From contig JAUVJT010000056.1 in the NCBI GenBank assembly GCA_030592225.1, forward strand, positions 1 to 11,230: a DNA stretch of 11,230 bases, written 5' to 3'. Below, in pieces: positions 5,496-11,230 of the stretch. The DNA is from Candidatus Stahliibacteriota bacterium. GTDB lineage: Bacteria; Hydrothermota; Tepidihabitantia; B3-TA06. The notes below the pieces were generated by a model that saw only the letters and a list, made by a program, of their open reading frames with translations, was not told the origin of the DNA and did not search any database. Made by a program: the position numbers and the translations under genes. Every line of letters starts with the position of its first letter. The stretch's first letter is position 1.

Positions 5496-5969
5496 ATGCA
5501 AATAAAGCTGGAGTGGCTCAAGCCTATCGTTTTGAAGGAAGGAACCAAAGAAGCCCCTTTCATTTATACTTGTGATGAAAGACTATTACCCGAAGAACCC
5601 GGTATCTACGTTTTCACTAGGCAACACGGTAAAACTTTCACACCATTGTATATTGGCCAAACTGTTAACTTAAGAAGGCGGATTAAGGGACAATTTAACA
5701 ACCTACTTCTAATGAAGGGTATTAAGAAAGCCCCAGCCGGAACTCGTATACTTATGATTGCAAAACTAAAGCCGGCTAAGGGACGACCAAAAGATACCAA
5801 GAAAACTCTTCGCATTATAGAAAAAGCATACATAAATAATGCTTTGACGCAAGGTTGCGACTTACTGAACGTAAAGGGAACAAAAACCCCAGTACATAAC
5901 ATAGAATCAACCCCAGCAAGGAAGTTTCACCAGCCATTTACTGGAAAGATGTACATCCAGATGGGATAA
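5496..5969 (+). CDS. small GIY-YIG nuclease-domain protein
   Basis: 157 aa. The GIY-YIG core is clear: PGIYVF (35-40, GIY at 36-38), LYIGQT (51-56, YIG at 52-54), the arginine cluster NLRRRIKGQF with the catalytic-type Arg at about 60-62, and the catalytic-type Glu E109 in LRIIEKAYINN, followed by LLN (123-125). So the active site looks complete. The protein is a stand-alone domain with short flanks, and I do not recognise a DNA-binding partner domain or a specific subfamily. GIY-YIG domains occur in homing endonucleases, restriction enzymes, and repair proteins (UvrC, SLX1/YhbQ-like). AAGGAGA five nucleotides upstream fixes the start. The gene is a single transcription unit between two repeat elements, and its sequence is visibly richer in A+T than rho, prfB or aspS. 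This suggests transfer or a mobile origin, though no mobility gene is adjacent. Confidence 0.8.
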   Translation: MQIKLEWLKPIVLKEGTKEAPFIYTCDERLLPEEPGIYVFTRQHGKTFTPLYIGQTVNLRRRIKGQFNNLLLMKGIKKAPAGTRILMIAKLKPAKGRPKDTKKTLRIIEKAYINNALTQGCDLLNVKGTKTPVHNIESTPARKFHQPFTGKMYIQMG

Positions 5970-6018
5970 GTCCGGGCAGACTGAGAGCCTGTCTTCCATG
6001 CTCTTCAAAAGTACTTGA

Positions 6019-6198
6019 GTCATCGCGAGCGACCGTAGGGAGGATGGCGATTTCACATATGGTACAAGCGGAAGTTTAAAGTAAAACTTTAATCACCCAC
6101 TATTGCAATAGATGGCGATCAACGATTGTCTCTCTTTACGGCATATCACGTATATAAGATTGCTTCGGTATTTCCTTCGGAGCCATCCTCGCAACGAC
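6019..6198. repeat. REP-like doublet / MITE-like element
   Basis: Two copies of the interspersed repeat face each other. GTCATCGCGAGCGACCGTAG begins at 6019 (to about 6054), and the reverse complement of GTCGTTGCGAGGATGG...GAAGCAATCT ends at 6198 (from about 6157). The roughly 100-bp centre has its own hairpins: TTAAAGT-AAA-ACTTTAA near 6075-6092 and the perfect palindrome CTATTGCAATAG (6100-6111). Terminal inverted repeats around a non-coding core of about 180 bp fit a MITE or a REP doublet. I could not see a target-site duplication. It fills most of the 281-bp spacer before aspS. Confidence 0.6.
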
Positions 6199-6216
6199 GT
6201 GTCGGCAAATAACCGA

Positions 6217-6244
6217 TTGACCTTGGTCAAATTCCGACTAAACT
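6217..6244 (+). promoter_or_regulatory. aspS promoter, apparently leaderless, with palindrome over the -35 box
   Basis: TTGACC (6217-6222), a 16-nt spacer, TAAACT (6239-6244). Seven nucleotides past the -10 box is 6251, the A of the aspS ATG, and there is no SD. The -35 box is half of the palindrome TTGACC-TT-GGTCAA (6217-6230), which could be an operator. Confidence 0.5.
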
Positions 6245-6250
6245 TCAATA

Positions 6251-7981
6251 ATGGAACGCTATTATTGCGGCAAGCTGACACTTGAGCAAGTTGACCAGAC
6301 CGTGCGATTGTGCGGCTGGGTGCACCGGCTGCGCGACCTGGGCGGGGTCACGTTCGTGCATTTGCGCGACCGCTCCGGTCTGGTACAGGTGGTTGCCGAT
6401 CCCAAAATGCTCAAGCAGATGGCCGACCTTCACGCCGAGGACGTAGTCGAGGTGCGGGGTACGGTACGGGCCCGCCCGCCCGGGCAGGCAGACGAACGGC
6501 TGACATCCGGCGCTATCGAAGTCGAGGCCGAGAGTCTTGTGATACTCAATCGCGCCAGGGATCTGCCCTTCAGTGTGGAGCGCGAGGAGCTTTTGCCTGC
6601 TGAGGAGATGCGGCTGCGCTACCGGTATCTTGACCTGCGGCGTCCAAGGATGACTGCCTACATGGGGTTACGCCATCGCATGATGCAGCTTGGCCGCAAC
6701 TATCTTACCGAACACGGATACTGGGAGATTGAGACTCCCATTCTTGCCCGCTCCACCCCTGAGGGCGCGCGTGATTTTCTTGTTCCGTCCCGCACCATGA
6801 AAGGAACGTTCTACGCTTTGCCCCAGTCGCCCCAGCTTTACAAGCAGATACTCATGGTTTCCGGCATGGACAGCTACTTCCAGTGGGGCAGGTGTCTGAG
6901 AGATGAAGACTTACGCGCCGACCGGCAGCCCGAACACACCCAGGTGGATATCGAGGCCTCTTTTGTCGAAGAAGCTGATATTCAGCGTCTGGTGGAGGGG
7001 TTGTTTCATCTGTGGGCCAGGGAAATCAAGGGGATTTTTTTGGATATTCCTTTCCGCCGCATGACCTATGAGGAGGCAATCGAGCGCTTTGCCTCGGACA
7101 AGCCCGATCTGCGCAATCCACTGGAGATAACCACAGTCACCGAGCGGTTCCGCGGGTCCGAATTCCGCATCTTCTCCTCAATCGTGGAGCAGGGCGGGAT
7201 GGTGCGCTGCATCCGGCTCAAAGGCGGGGCGGAGTGCTCACGCAAGGATATTGACGAACTGGCCGAAGAGGCCAAGCCATTCGGTTTCCCGGGCATTGCC
7301 TGGGCTAAGAAGCAGAACGGAAAGCTGGCCGGTCCGCTTTCCAAATTCATGAACGTACACGAACTTCAGGACGGAGAGCTTGAACTGGCACTTGCCGGAA
7401 CCGAGAGCCGCGCCCTCAATAATGCGATGAGCAGGCTGCGCGACGTTTGCGCACGGAAGCTCGGGTTGGTGGATGCCGATAAGATGGCTGCGCTGTGGGT
7501 TACCGACTTCCCCATGTTCGAGCGCGACGAGGAAACCGGCAATATCGTGCCTGCCCACCACGTCTTTACGTCGCCGCAAGACGAAGACCTAAAGTACCTC
7601 GACAGCGATCCCCTGAAGGTTCGCGGCAGGCTGTTCGACCTGGTGCTCAACGGTGTTGAACTCGGCTCAGGCTCTGTTCGTTGCCACAATCGGGATCAAC
7701 AAGAGAAATTGCTGCGTATTGCCGGAATTGAACCGGCGCACTTTGATTTTTTCCTTAAAGCTTTGGATGCAGGTGCGCCGCCTCACGCCGGAATCGGCAT
7801 GGGATTTGACCGCATCGTTGCGCTGTTTGCCGGGCTAGACAGCATCCGCGACGTTATTGCATTTCCCAAAACCACGTCGGGTCAGGGACTTATGGAAGGC
7901 CAGCCCGCCCCGGTAACCAAAAGTCAGCTCGAAGAGCTGGGCATCAAATTAGCCAGTAAGAGGAGGAAGAAAAATGATTAG
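6251..7981 (+). CDS. aspS: aspartyl-tRNA synthetase, bacterial type
   Basis: 576 aa, close to the usual bacterial length of about 590. A class II enzyme that activates Asp with ATP and charges tRNA-Asp in the cytoplasm. Domains: an N-terminal OB-fold anticodon-binding domain (about 1-105, VRLCGWVHRLRDLGGVTFVH); the catalytic domain with motif 1 around YWEIETPILARSTPEGARDF and the QSPQLYKQ Asp-site signature; motif 2 RCLRDEDLRADRQPEHTQVD (from R214); the bacterial GAD insertion (about 285-415); and motif 3 GIGMGFDRIV (514-523) followed by SIRDVIAFPKT. I cannot tell from sequence alone whether it is discriminating or also charges tRNA-Asn. No SD is visible, and the -10 box is placed so that transcription would start at the ATG. 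Its last 8 nt overlap the M23 peptidase gene, whose SD lies inside the aspS 3' end. Confidence 0.98.
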   Translation: MERYYCGKLTLEQVDQTVRLCGWVHRLRDLGGVTFVHLRDRSGLVQVVADPKMLKQMADLHAEDVVEVRGTVRARPPGQADERLTSGAIEVEAESLVILNRARDLPFSVEREELLPAEEMRLRYRYLDLRRPRMTAYMGLRHRMMQLGRNYLTEHGYWEIETPILARSTPEGARDFLVPSRTMKGTFYALPQSPQLYKQILMVSGMDSYFQWGRCLRDEDLRADRQPEHTQVDIEASFVEEADIQRLVEGLFHLWAREIKGIFLDIPFRRMTYEEAIERFASDKPDLRNPLEITTVTERFRGSEFRIFSSIVEQGGMVRCIRLKGGAECSRKDIDELAEEAKPFGFPGIAWAKKQNGKLAGPLSKFMNVHELQDGELELALAGTESRALNNAMSRLRDVCARKLGLVDADKMAALWVTDFPMFERDEETGNIVPAHHVFTSPQDEDLKYLDSDPLKVRGRLFDLVLNGVELGSGSVRCHNRDQQEKLLRIAGIEPAHFDFFLKALDAGAPPHAGIGMGFDRIVALFAGLDSIRDVIAFPKTTSGQGLMEGQPAPVTKSQLEELGIKLASKRRKKND

Positions 7982-8990
7982 ACACGACCATACCTTTGTT
8001 ATTGTTCCGGAGGGCGCCGGGGAGCCACGCCGTATTTTTGTGTCTAAAAAGATTATGAATATCATACTTTACACCGTACTGATATTGTTATCCGCGGGTT
8101 TTGTAAGGCTGGTTTTTTACGCCAACGAACTGGTACAGCTGCGTCGGGTTGCAGGTCCTATCCAGCAGGAAAATCGCGAGCTGCACGACCGCACCCGCTC
8201 TCTCATAAGCGAACGGGACGGAATACAGTACTCCAAGGACAGTCTTCTGAACGAAGTGGAAACCGAACGTACGGCCCATGCCAGACGTCTCTCAGAAGTA
8301 ACCGACGAACTGGAGCGGCTTGAGAACTTTGTGACCGATCTCAAGATACTTGCCGGCTACAAACTATCCAAGACAGACGCCCAGAAGCTGCGCGCCACCG
8401 AGATAGATCAGGGGGACGATAACGGCGGACAGGGCGGCGTTGATATTGAACCCGAAGCCTATCTTGAAGGATTGATGGCCAGGTCACAGGACAGCCTGAA
8501 GACGACAATTGACGGTGAAGCCATAGCTCTGGCCAAACAGCTGCGCAATAAGCGAAACGAATTAAAAGACTTGCGAAATTTTCTGGAAAAGAAGGCCACC
8601 CTGCTCGAAGGTTGTCCCATGGGATGGGCCACCTCAGGTGTGGTCACTTCGGAGTTTGGCCCGCGCGGGCGAGGTTTCCACGCGGGAATAGACATTGCAA
8701 ACGTCATAGGTACACCTGTTTACGCGACCGCCGATGGCGTGGTGACCTTTAAGGGATACGTCGGCGCCATGGGAAAGGAAGTTGAGATCAGCCACGGTAA
8801 AAAGTTCACCACGGTATACGGCCATCTCTCACGCTATGCAGTGGAAACCGGCGACCGGGTGGAACGCGGCGACGTGATAGGCTACATCGGCAATACCGGT
8901 CGCTCCACCGGGCCTCACCTGCATTACGAGGTGCGGGTAAACGGGGTGCCGGTTAATCCACGGCCATACATAGAAAAAGAGGAAGAATGA
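7974..8990 (+). CDS. membrane-anchored M23 (LytM) family peptidase
   Basis: 338 aa. A short cytoplasmic N-terminus is followed by one membrane anchor (about residues 28-48, IMNIILYTVLILLSAGFVRL). Two coiled-coil segments come next (about 50-125 and 170-215, charged heptads), then a C-terminal LytM/M23 domain (about 225-335). All metal and catalytic positions are visible: H236 and D240 in HAGID, H284 in YGHL, and H315 and H317 in HLHYE. An active periplasmic peptidoglycan endopeptidase is therefore expected, rather than a degenerate EnvC/NlpD-type activator. The AGGAGGA SD lies inside aspS (around 7961-7967), and the ATG overlaps the aspS stop by 8 nt, so the gene is co-transcribed and coupled with it. 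The N-terminal HTFVIVPEGAGEPRRI block before the anchor is common in this coiled-coil M23 type. Cell division or envelope remodelling is the inferred role. Confidence 0.92.
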   Translation: MIRHDHTFVIVPEGAGEPRRIFVSKKIMNIILYTVLILLSAGFVRLVFYANELVQLRRVAGPIQQENRELHDRTRSLISERDGIQYSKDSLLNEVETERTAHARRLSEVTDELERLENFVTDLKILAGYKLSKTDAQKLRATEIDQGDDNGGQGGVDIEPEAYLEGLMARSQDSLKTTIDGEAIALAKQLRNKRNELKDLRNFLEKKATLLEGCPMGWATSGVVTSEFGPRGRGFHAGIDIANVIGTPVYATADGVVTFKGYVGAMGKEVEISHGKKFTTVYGHLSRYAVETGDRVERGDVIGYIGNTGRSTGPHLHYEVRVNGVPVNPRPYIEKEEE

Positions 8991-9031
8991 ATCCAGGGCA
9001 GGGGGTTAGCCTTTTCCCCGGAGCAGCTTAT

Positions 9032-9066
9032 CTCTGTGTGCTTTGGTGTTGACTCTGTGTCTCTGT
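9032..9066. repeat. CTCTGTGTCTCTGT-type interspersed repeat
   Basis: CTCTGTGTGCTTTGGTGTTG followed by ACTCTGTGTCTCTGT. This motif (reverse complement ACAGAGACACAGAG) is a familiar interspersed repeat in many bacterial genomes. It adjoins the hairpin repeat at 9066. The rest of the 8991-9144 spacer holds only an imperfect GGGG...CCCC hairpin near 9001-9019. Confidence 0.45.
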
Positions 9067-9107
9067 ACCCTATGGGATGCGGTAAAGTAGGCATCCCAAG
9101 GGGCAGG
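9066..9107. repeat. hairpin repeat, copy 2
   Basis: TACCCTAT, stem GGGATGC (9074-9080), loop GGTAAAGTAG, stem GCATCCC (9091-9097), then AAGGGGCAG. The 7-bp stem is perfect here. Compared with copy 1 (1477-1518), two stem positions have changed on both sides (A-T to G-C, and C-G to T-A), so pairing is conserved while sequence is not. It lies in the same orientation as copy 1. Confidence 0.75.
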
Positions 9108-9144
9108 CTCTGGTTATTTTCAAACAGCCTTCTAAGGAACAACT

Positions 9145-9186
9145 ATGAGATTACTTGATACCAGCAGTCCACTCCAATCGCAATGA
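9145..9186 (+). CDS. 13-residue leader ORF overlapping the DUF523 start
   Basis: ATG 9145-9147 is preceded by AAGGAA at 9134-9139 (5-nt spacing). It reads MRLLDTSSPLQSQ and stops at TGA 9184-9186, which overlaps the DUF523 ATG (9183-9185) in an ATGA junction. The DUF523 gene has no SD of its own, so this short ORF probably brings ribosomes to it by coupling. The peptide has no run of any single amino acid, so there is no sign of attenuation. It could also be a chance frame. Confidence 0.45.
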   Translation: MRLLDTSSPLQSQ

Positions 9187-9590
9187 TTATTGTCTCCGCC
9201 TGTCTTCTCGGTATCAAATGTCGCTACGACGGGCAAAGACGGGAAATTCCCGCCGGAATCGAGGAACTTTTTGAAAAAGGAGAATGCCTCATTCCTGTAT
9301 GTCCCGAGCAGTTGGGAGGATTGCCCACTCCCCGGTCAAAAAACCATCTTTCCTGGGGTGACGGCGCACCTGCAGTCATTAACGAAGAGGGAGCCGATGT
9401 GACCGCGGAATTTTTAAAGGGAGCAGGGGAGACCTTGCGGATAGCAAAACTCTACAAAGCAAAGCGCGCAATCTTAAAATCAGGCTCACCGTCGTGCGGC
9501 GAGGAGGGAGTCACCACCAGGTTGTTGCGGGAAAATGGAATCGAAGTTGATGTGATTGACGCGTTGCACTGTAGTCGCGGAAACACCTGA
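9183..9590 (+). CDS. DUF523 (YbbK-like) protein
   Basis: 135 aa, full-length for a single-domain DUF523 protein. Conserved cysteine motifs are all present: SACLLGIKCRYDG (5-17), IPVCPEQLGGLPTPR (37-51) and ILKSGSPSCG (97-106). The arrangement suggests a metal or Fe-S ligand set, but the function of the family is not established. The start ATG has no SD and overlaps the stop of a short upstream ORF, implying translational coupling. It ends 55 nt before the converging metallo-hydrolase gene. That gap has only a short direct repeat (AGGTCTGTC at about 9611 and 9626) and no evident terminator. Confidence 0.9.
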   Translation: MIIVSACLLGIKCRYDGQRREIPAGIEELFEKGECLIPVCPEQLGGLPTPRSKNHLSWGDGAPAVINEEGADVTAEFLKGAGETLRIAKLYKAKRAILKSGSPSCGEEGVTTRLLRENGIEVDVIDALHCSRGNT

Positions 9591-9645
9591 TCCACTATCT
9601 CAACAGAATAAGGTCTGTCAAATGAGGTCTGTCGCAGGGTGATTA

Positions 9646-10305
9646 TTACTTTGCGTGATCCAGAACCCGAATCTCAGTTTGGGCGGGCAGGGTGTCTACG
9701 GCAATCTCGGTATAGGTTGAGTTGGCCATTACCACGTTGGATTTGCCGACAAGGAAATCGTCCACCTTGGCAATGGGGAAACCGAGTACCGCGGTCTTGT
9801 AGTGCATGGGAATGACCACCCTGGGATTGATGCGATTCACTATCTCGCTGGCCTGGGCCGCATCTATGGTAAAGTGGCCGCCCACCGGAATCAACAGCAC
9901 GTCAATCTGACCGAGTTTCTGGATGTCTGCCTCACTCAACAGATGCCCAAGGTCACCCATATGGCAGATTCTTAAGCCCTCTACTTCAATTACGAACATC
10001 ACGTTATTCCCGCGTTCCGAACCCCCGTGCTCGTCGTGAAAAGTTCTGATTCCCTCAATGGCAAACCCCACCGCTTCGGTCGGTTCAGGATTGCGCACCA
10101 CGTTGGCGGGCGCATAAATCATACCGTCAACACCGTCGTGATCCGGGTGACCGTGGCTTACCGTTACCACATCGGCCGCTACGTCAATCTCCTCGTAACC
10201 CACTGCACCGTCATAGGAACCTGAATCGTAAGGATCGGTAATAAGCTTACGGCCGTCTGAAGTCTCCAACAGAAACGACGAGTGGCCCAGCCATTCTATC
10301 TTCAT
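9646..10305 (-). CDS. UlaG-like metal-dependent hydrolase (UPF0173-type metallo-beta-lactamase fold)
   Basis: 219 aa. The metallo-beta-lactamase signature HGHPDHDGV (H51, H53, D55, H56) is intact. Further metal-site candidates are H90 or H93 in FHDEHGG, H115 and D118 in HMGDLGH, and H168 in PMHYKT. The opening MKIEWLGHSSFLLE and the IDVLLIPVGGHFTID segment are characteristic of the YtkL/UlaG-like subfamily, two-metal hydrolases mostly without a known substrate. The start is fixed by AGGAGGG just upstream of the ATG. It follows rpmA by 26 nt on the same strand and has no promoter of its own that I can see, so it is probably co-transcribed with rpmA from the promoter at 10659-10632. Substrate unknown. 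Confidence 0.9.
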   Translation of the reverse strand: MKIEWLGHSSFLLETSDGRKLITDPYDSGSYDGAVGYEEIDVAADVVTVSHGHPDHDGVDGMIYAPANVVRNPEPTEAVGFAIEGIRTFHDEHGGSERGNNVMFVIEVEGLRICHMGDLGHLLSEADIQKLGQIDVLLIPVGGHFTIDAAQASEIVNRINPRVVIPMHYKTAVLGFPIAKVDDFLVGKSNVVMANSTYTEIAVDTLPAQTEIRVLDHAK

Positions 10306-10331
10306 ATCACCCTCCTTGAAGGGTTGCTTTG

Positions 10332-10589
10332 TTACTCAGCCGGGACGACAAGCACGCGCTTCTTTTGCTTGGTGACGTGCTCAAAGCGAACCACGCCGTC
10401 GGCTAGCGCAAACAGGGTGTCGTCCTTGGCGCGTCCCACGTTTTTGCCGGGCATGATTTTGGTGCCGCGCTGGCGCACGATTATCTGGCCGGTCTTTACC
10501 TTCTGGGAACCGTAAAGCTTAACGCCCAGCCGTTTCCCACAGCTGTCGCGGTTGTTCTTTGCAACACCGCCGCCTTTCTTATGTGCCAT
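10332..10589 (-). CDS. rpmA: large-subunit ribosomal protein bL27
   Basis: 85 aa, standard bL27 length. MAHKKGGGVAKNNRDSCGKR at the N-terminus, then LGVKLYGSQKVKTGQIIVRQ, the RGTKIMPGKNVGRAKDDTLF block and DGVVRFEH. The N-terminus begins directly with the mature-type MAHKKGGG, so there is no Firmicute-style cleaved extension; this tail reaches the peptidyl transferase centre. AGGAGG precedes the ATG at about 8 nt. In most bacteria rplU (bL21) lies just upstream and obg downstream. Here the upstream side is a promoter region and a divergent unrelated gene, and the downstream gene is a metallo-hydrolase, so the usual rplU-rpmA-obg cluster is split. Confidence 0.97.
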   Translation of the reverse strand: MAHKKGGGVAKNNRDSCGKRLGVKLYGSQKVKTGQIIVRQRGTKIMPGKNVGRAKDDTLFALADGVVRFEHVTKQKKRVLVVPAE

Positions 10590-10631
10590 TAAATTCCTCC
10601 TAAATGAACAAATTTCTACAGAGTAACGGTA

Positions 10632-10659
10632 ATTCTAGTGAAGATTCGGCGCGTGTCAA
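10632..10659 (-). promoter_or_regulatory. rpmA promoter
   Basis: On the minus strand, TTGACA (10659-10654), a 16-nt spacer, TAGAAT (10637-10632). The predicted start is near 10625, about 36 nt before the ATG at 10589, leaving room for the AGGAGG. It is back to back with the plus-strand promoter at 10681. Confidence 0.75.
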
Positions 10660-10680
10660 TCGCACTCCTCTCACCCCACC

Positions 10681-10708
10681 TTGACAAACCTCGTATGCTA
10701 GATACAGT
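10681..10708 (+). promoter_or_regulatory. promoter of the membrane-protein gene, apparently leaderless
   Basis: TTGACA (10681-10686), a 16-nt spacer, TACAGT (10703-10708). The predicted start at about 10714-10715 coincides with the GTG start codon at 10714. No SD lies before that codon or before the next possible start, ATG 10747. Confidence 0.55.
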
Positions 10709-10713
10709 ATTGC

Positions 10714-11160
10714 GTGAAGTGGAAATGGAACTGGAGAACCGATTGGATGCTTATTCTTGCTGTAGGTCTCGGTGTAAGCATATCTTTTTGGTTGTTAAAC
10801 CAACCAAATCCTACTCCCGATAATGCTAGGTATATACATAGTACAATACCTGAAACAGTCGGCACCATTTTTGTGATTACAGTTGCCGTAATGCAGATGT
10901 TGGGTAACGTAGACCTGAAACAATTTGTTAGGCGACCTGAATTTCTTATTGTATCAATTACTACGTTAATAAGCATAGTTGCATCTCTAATAATTCTTTA
11001 CAGAGATTCATTCTGTTACTGGACAGCTATTTGCTTGGGTTGGAGTGTAGCTAATTTTATTTCAATTGGTTGGTTCATCGTTAGAGTTGTACAAGCACAA
11101 GACATTAAAGGAATAACCCAACCCAAACAAAAACCCGGTTTAGAATCTATGAGTAATTGA
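10714..11160 (+). CDS. small four-helix membrane protein of unknown function
   Basis: 148 aa from GTG 10714 (MKWKWNWRTDW, an unusual Trp/Lys-rich start). Four hydrophobic segments are visible at about residues 12-29, 47-64, 78-96 and 103-126, with a polar C-terminus (KGITQPKQKPGLESMSN), so an inner-membrane location is expected. I recognise no family or catalytic motif. The DNA is visibly richer in A+T than the neighbouring rpmA and hydrolase genes, with many A/T third positions, similar to the GIY-YIG gene at 5496; both may be recent arrivals. The promoter places the transcript start at the GTG, suggesting a leaderless message. An alternative start is ATG 10747 (residue 12), which would cut into the first helix. 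Nothing recognisable follows to the window end, apart from the short repeated word ATAGTTAA. Confidence 0.6.
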   Translation: MKWKWNWRTDWMLILAVGLGVSISFWLLNQPNPTPDNARYIHSTIPETVGTIFVITVAVMQMLGNVDLKQFVRRPEFLIVSITTLISIVASLIILYRDSFCYWTAICLGWSVANFISIGWFIVRVVQAQDIKGITQPKQKPGLESMSN

Positions 11161-11230
11161 GAATAGTTAACTACTGATATTTTAGTCAATTCACATTGTT
11201 TCTTAACCCAAATCAGAAAAATAGTTAATA

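Noticed and set aside
9001..9019. GGGG...CCCC hairpin after the M23 gene as a terminator
   Set aside because: Only four pairs with a ten-base loop containing the T's, and no downstream T-run.
9049..9076. TTGACT-16-TATGGG as a promoter for the DUF523 unit
   Set aside because: The -10 match is poor and overlaps the hairpin repeat; copy 1 of the repeat has no such -35 box.

Overview
The window looks like chromosomal housekeeping DNA of a Gram-negative bacterium that uses the standard code. Evidence for this is an SD-rich translation apparatus, an RF2 gene with the classic UGA frameshift, a signal-peptide beta-barrel-like protein, and a truncated DUF3160 protein. DUF3160 and the repeat-rich spacers would fit an uncultured lineage such as WOR-3/Stahlbacteria or Zixibacteria, but that placement is inference. 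Protein genes are moderately G+C-rich, except two visibly A+T-rich ones (the GIY-YIG protein and the last membrane protein).

Layout. 1-1306: a possible minus-strand fragment abuts a DUF3160 gene that has lost its N-terminal part; a small secreted beta-barrel-like protein follows. 1307-1842: no intact gene. This gap holds what looks like a gutted minus-strand outer-membrane gene (promoter, SD, start and C-terminal strands survive), a hairpin repeat, one arm of a long inverted repeat, and the rho promoter. 1843-4633: rho, rpmE and prfB, with rpmE-prfB sharing a promoter whose -10 box lies in a perfect palindrome. 4634-6250: the other inverted-repeat arm, a Mut7-C/zinc-ribbon protein, a palindromic repeat, a GIY-YIG domain protein, and a REP-like doublet. 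6251-8990: aspS overlapping a membrane-anchored M23 peptidase gene. 8991-9590: a second copy of the hairpin repeat, a 13-codon leader ORF, and a DUF523 gene. 9646-10589 (minus): rpmA and a UlaG-like metallo-hydrolase. 10632-11160: back-to-back promoters, then an A+T-rich four-helix membrane protein. 11161-11230: nothing recognised.

Functionally the window is mostly transcription termination (Rho), translation (L31, RF2, AspRS, L27) and envelope maintenance (M23). I found no CRISPR array, tRNA, rRNA, transposase or defence operon. The most interesting signals lie between genes: (i) a near-identical inverted repeat flanking rho-rpmE-prfB; (ii) a hairpin repeat in two copies whose stem shows compensatory changes; (iii) promoters with a strikingly constant 16-nt spacer, three of them placed so that the transcript would start at or within a base of the start codon (leaderless); (iv) the decayed minus-strand gene opposite rho; (v) a leader ORF overlapping the DUF523 start.
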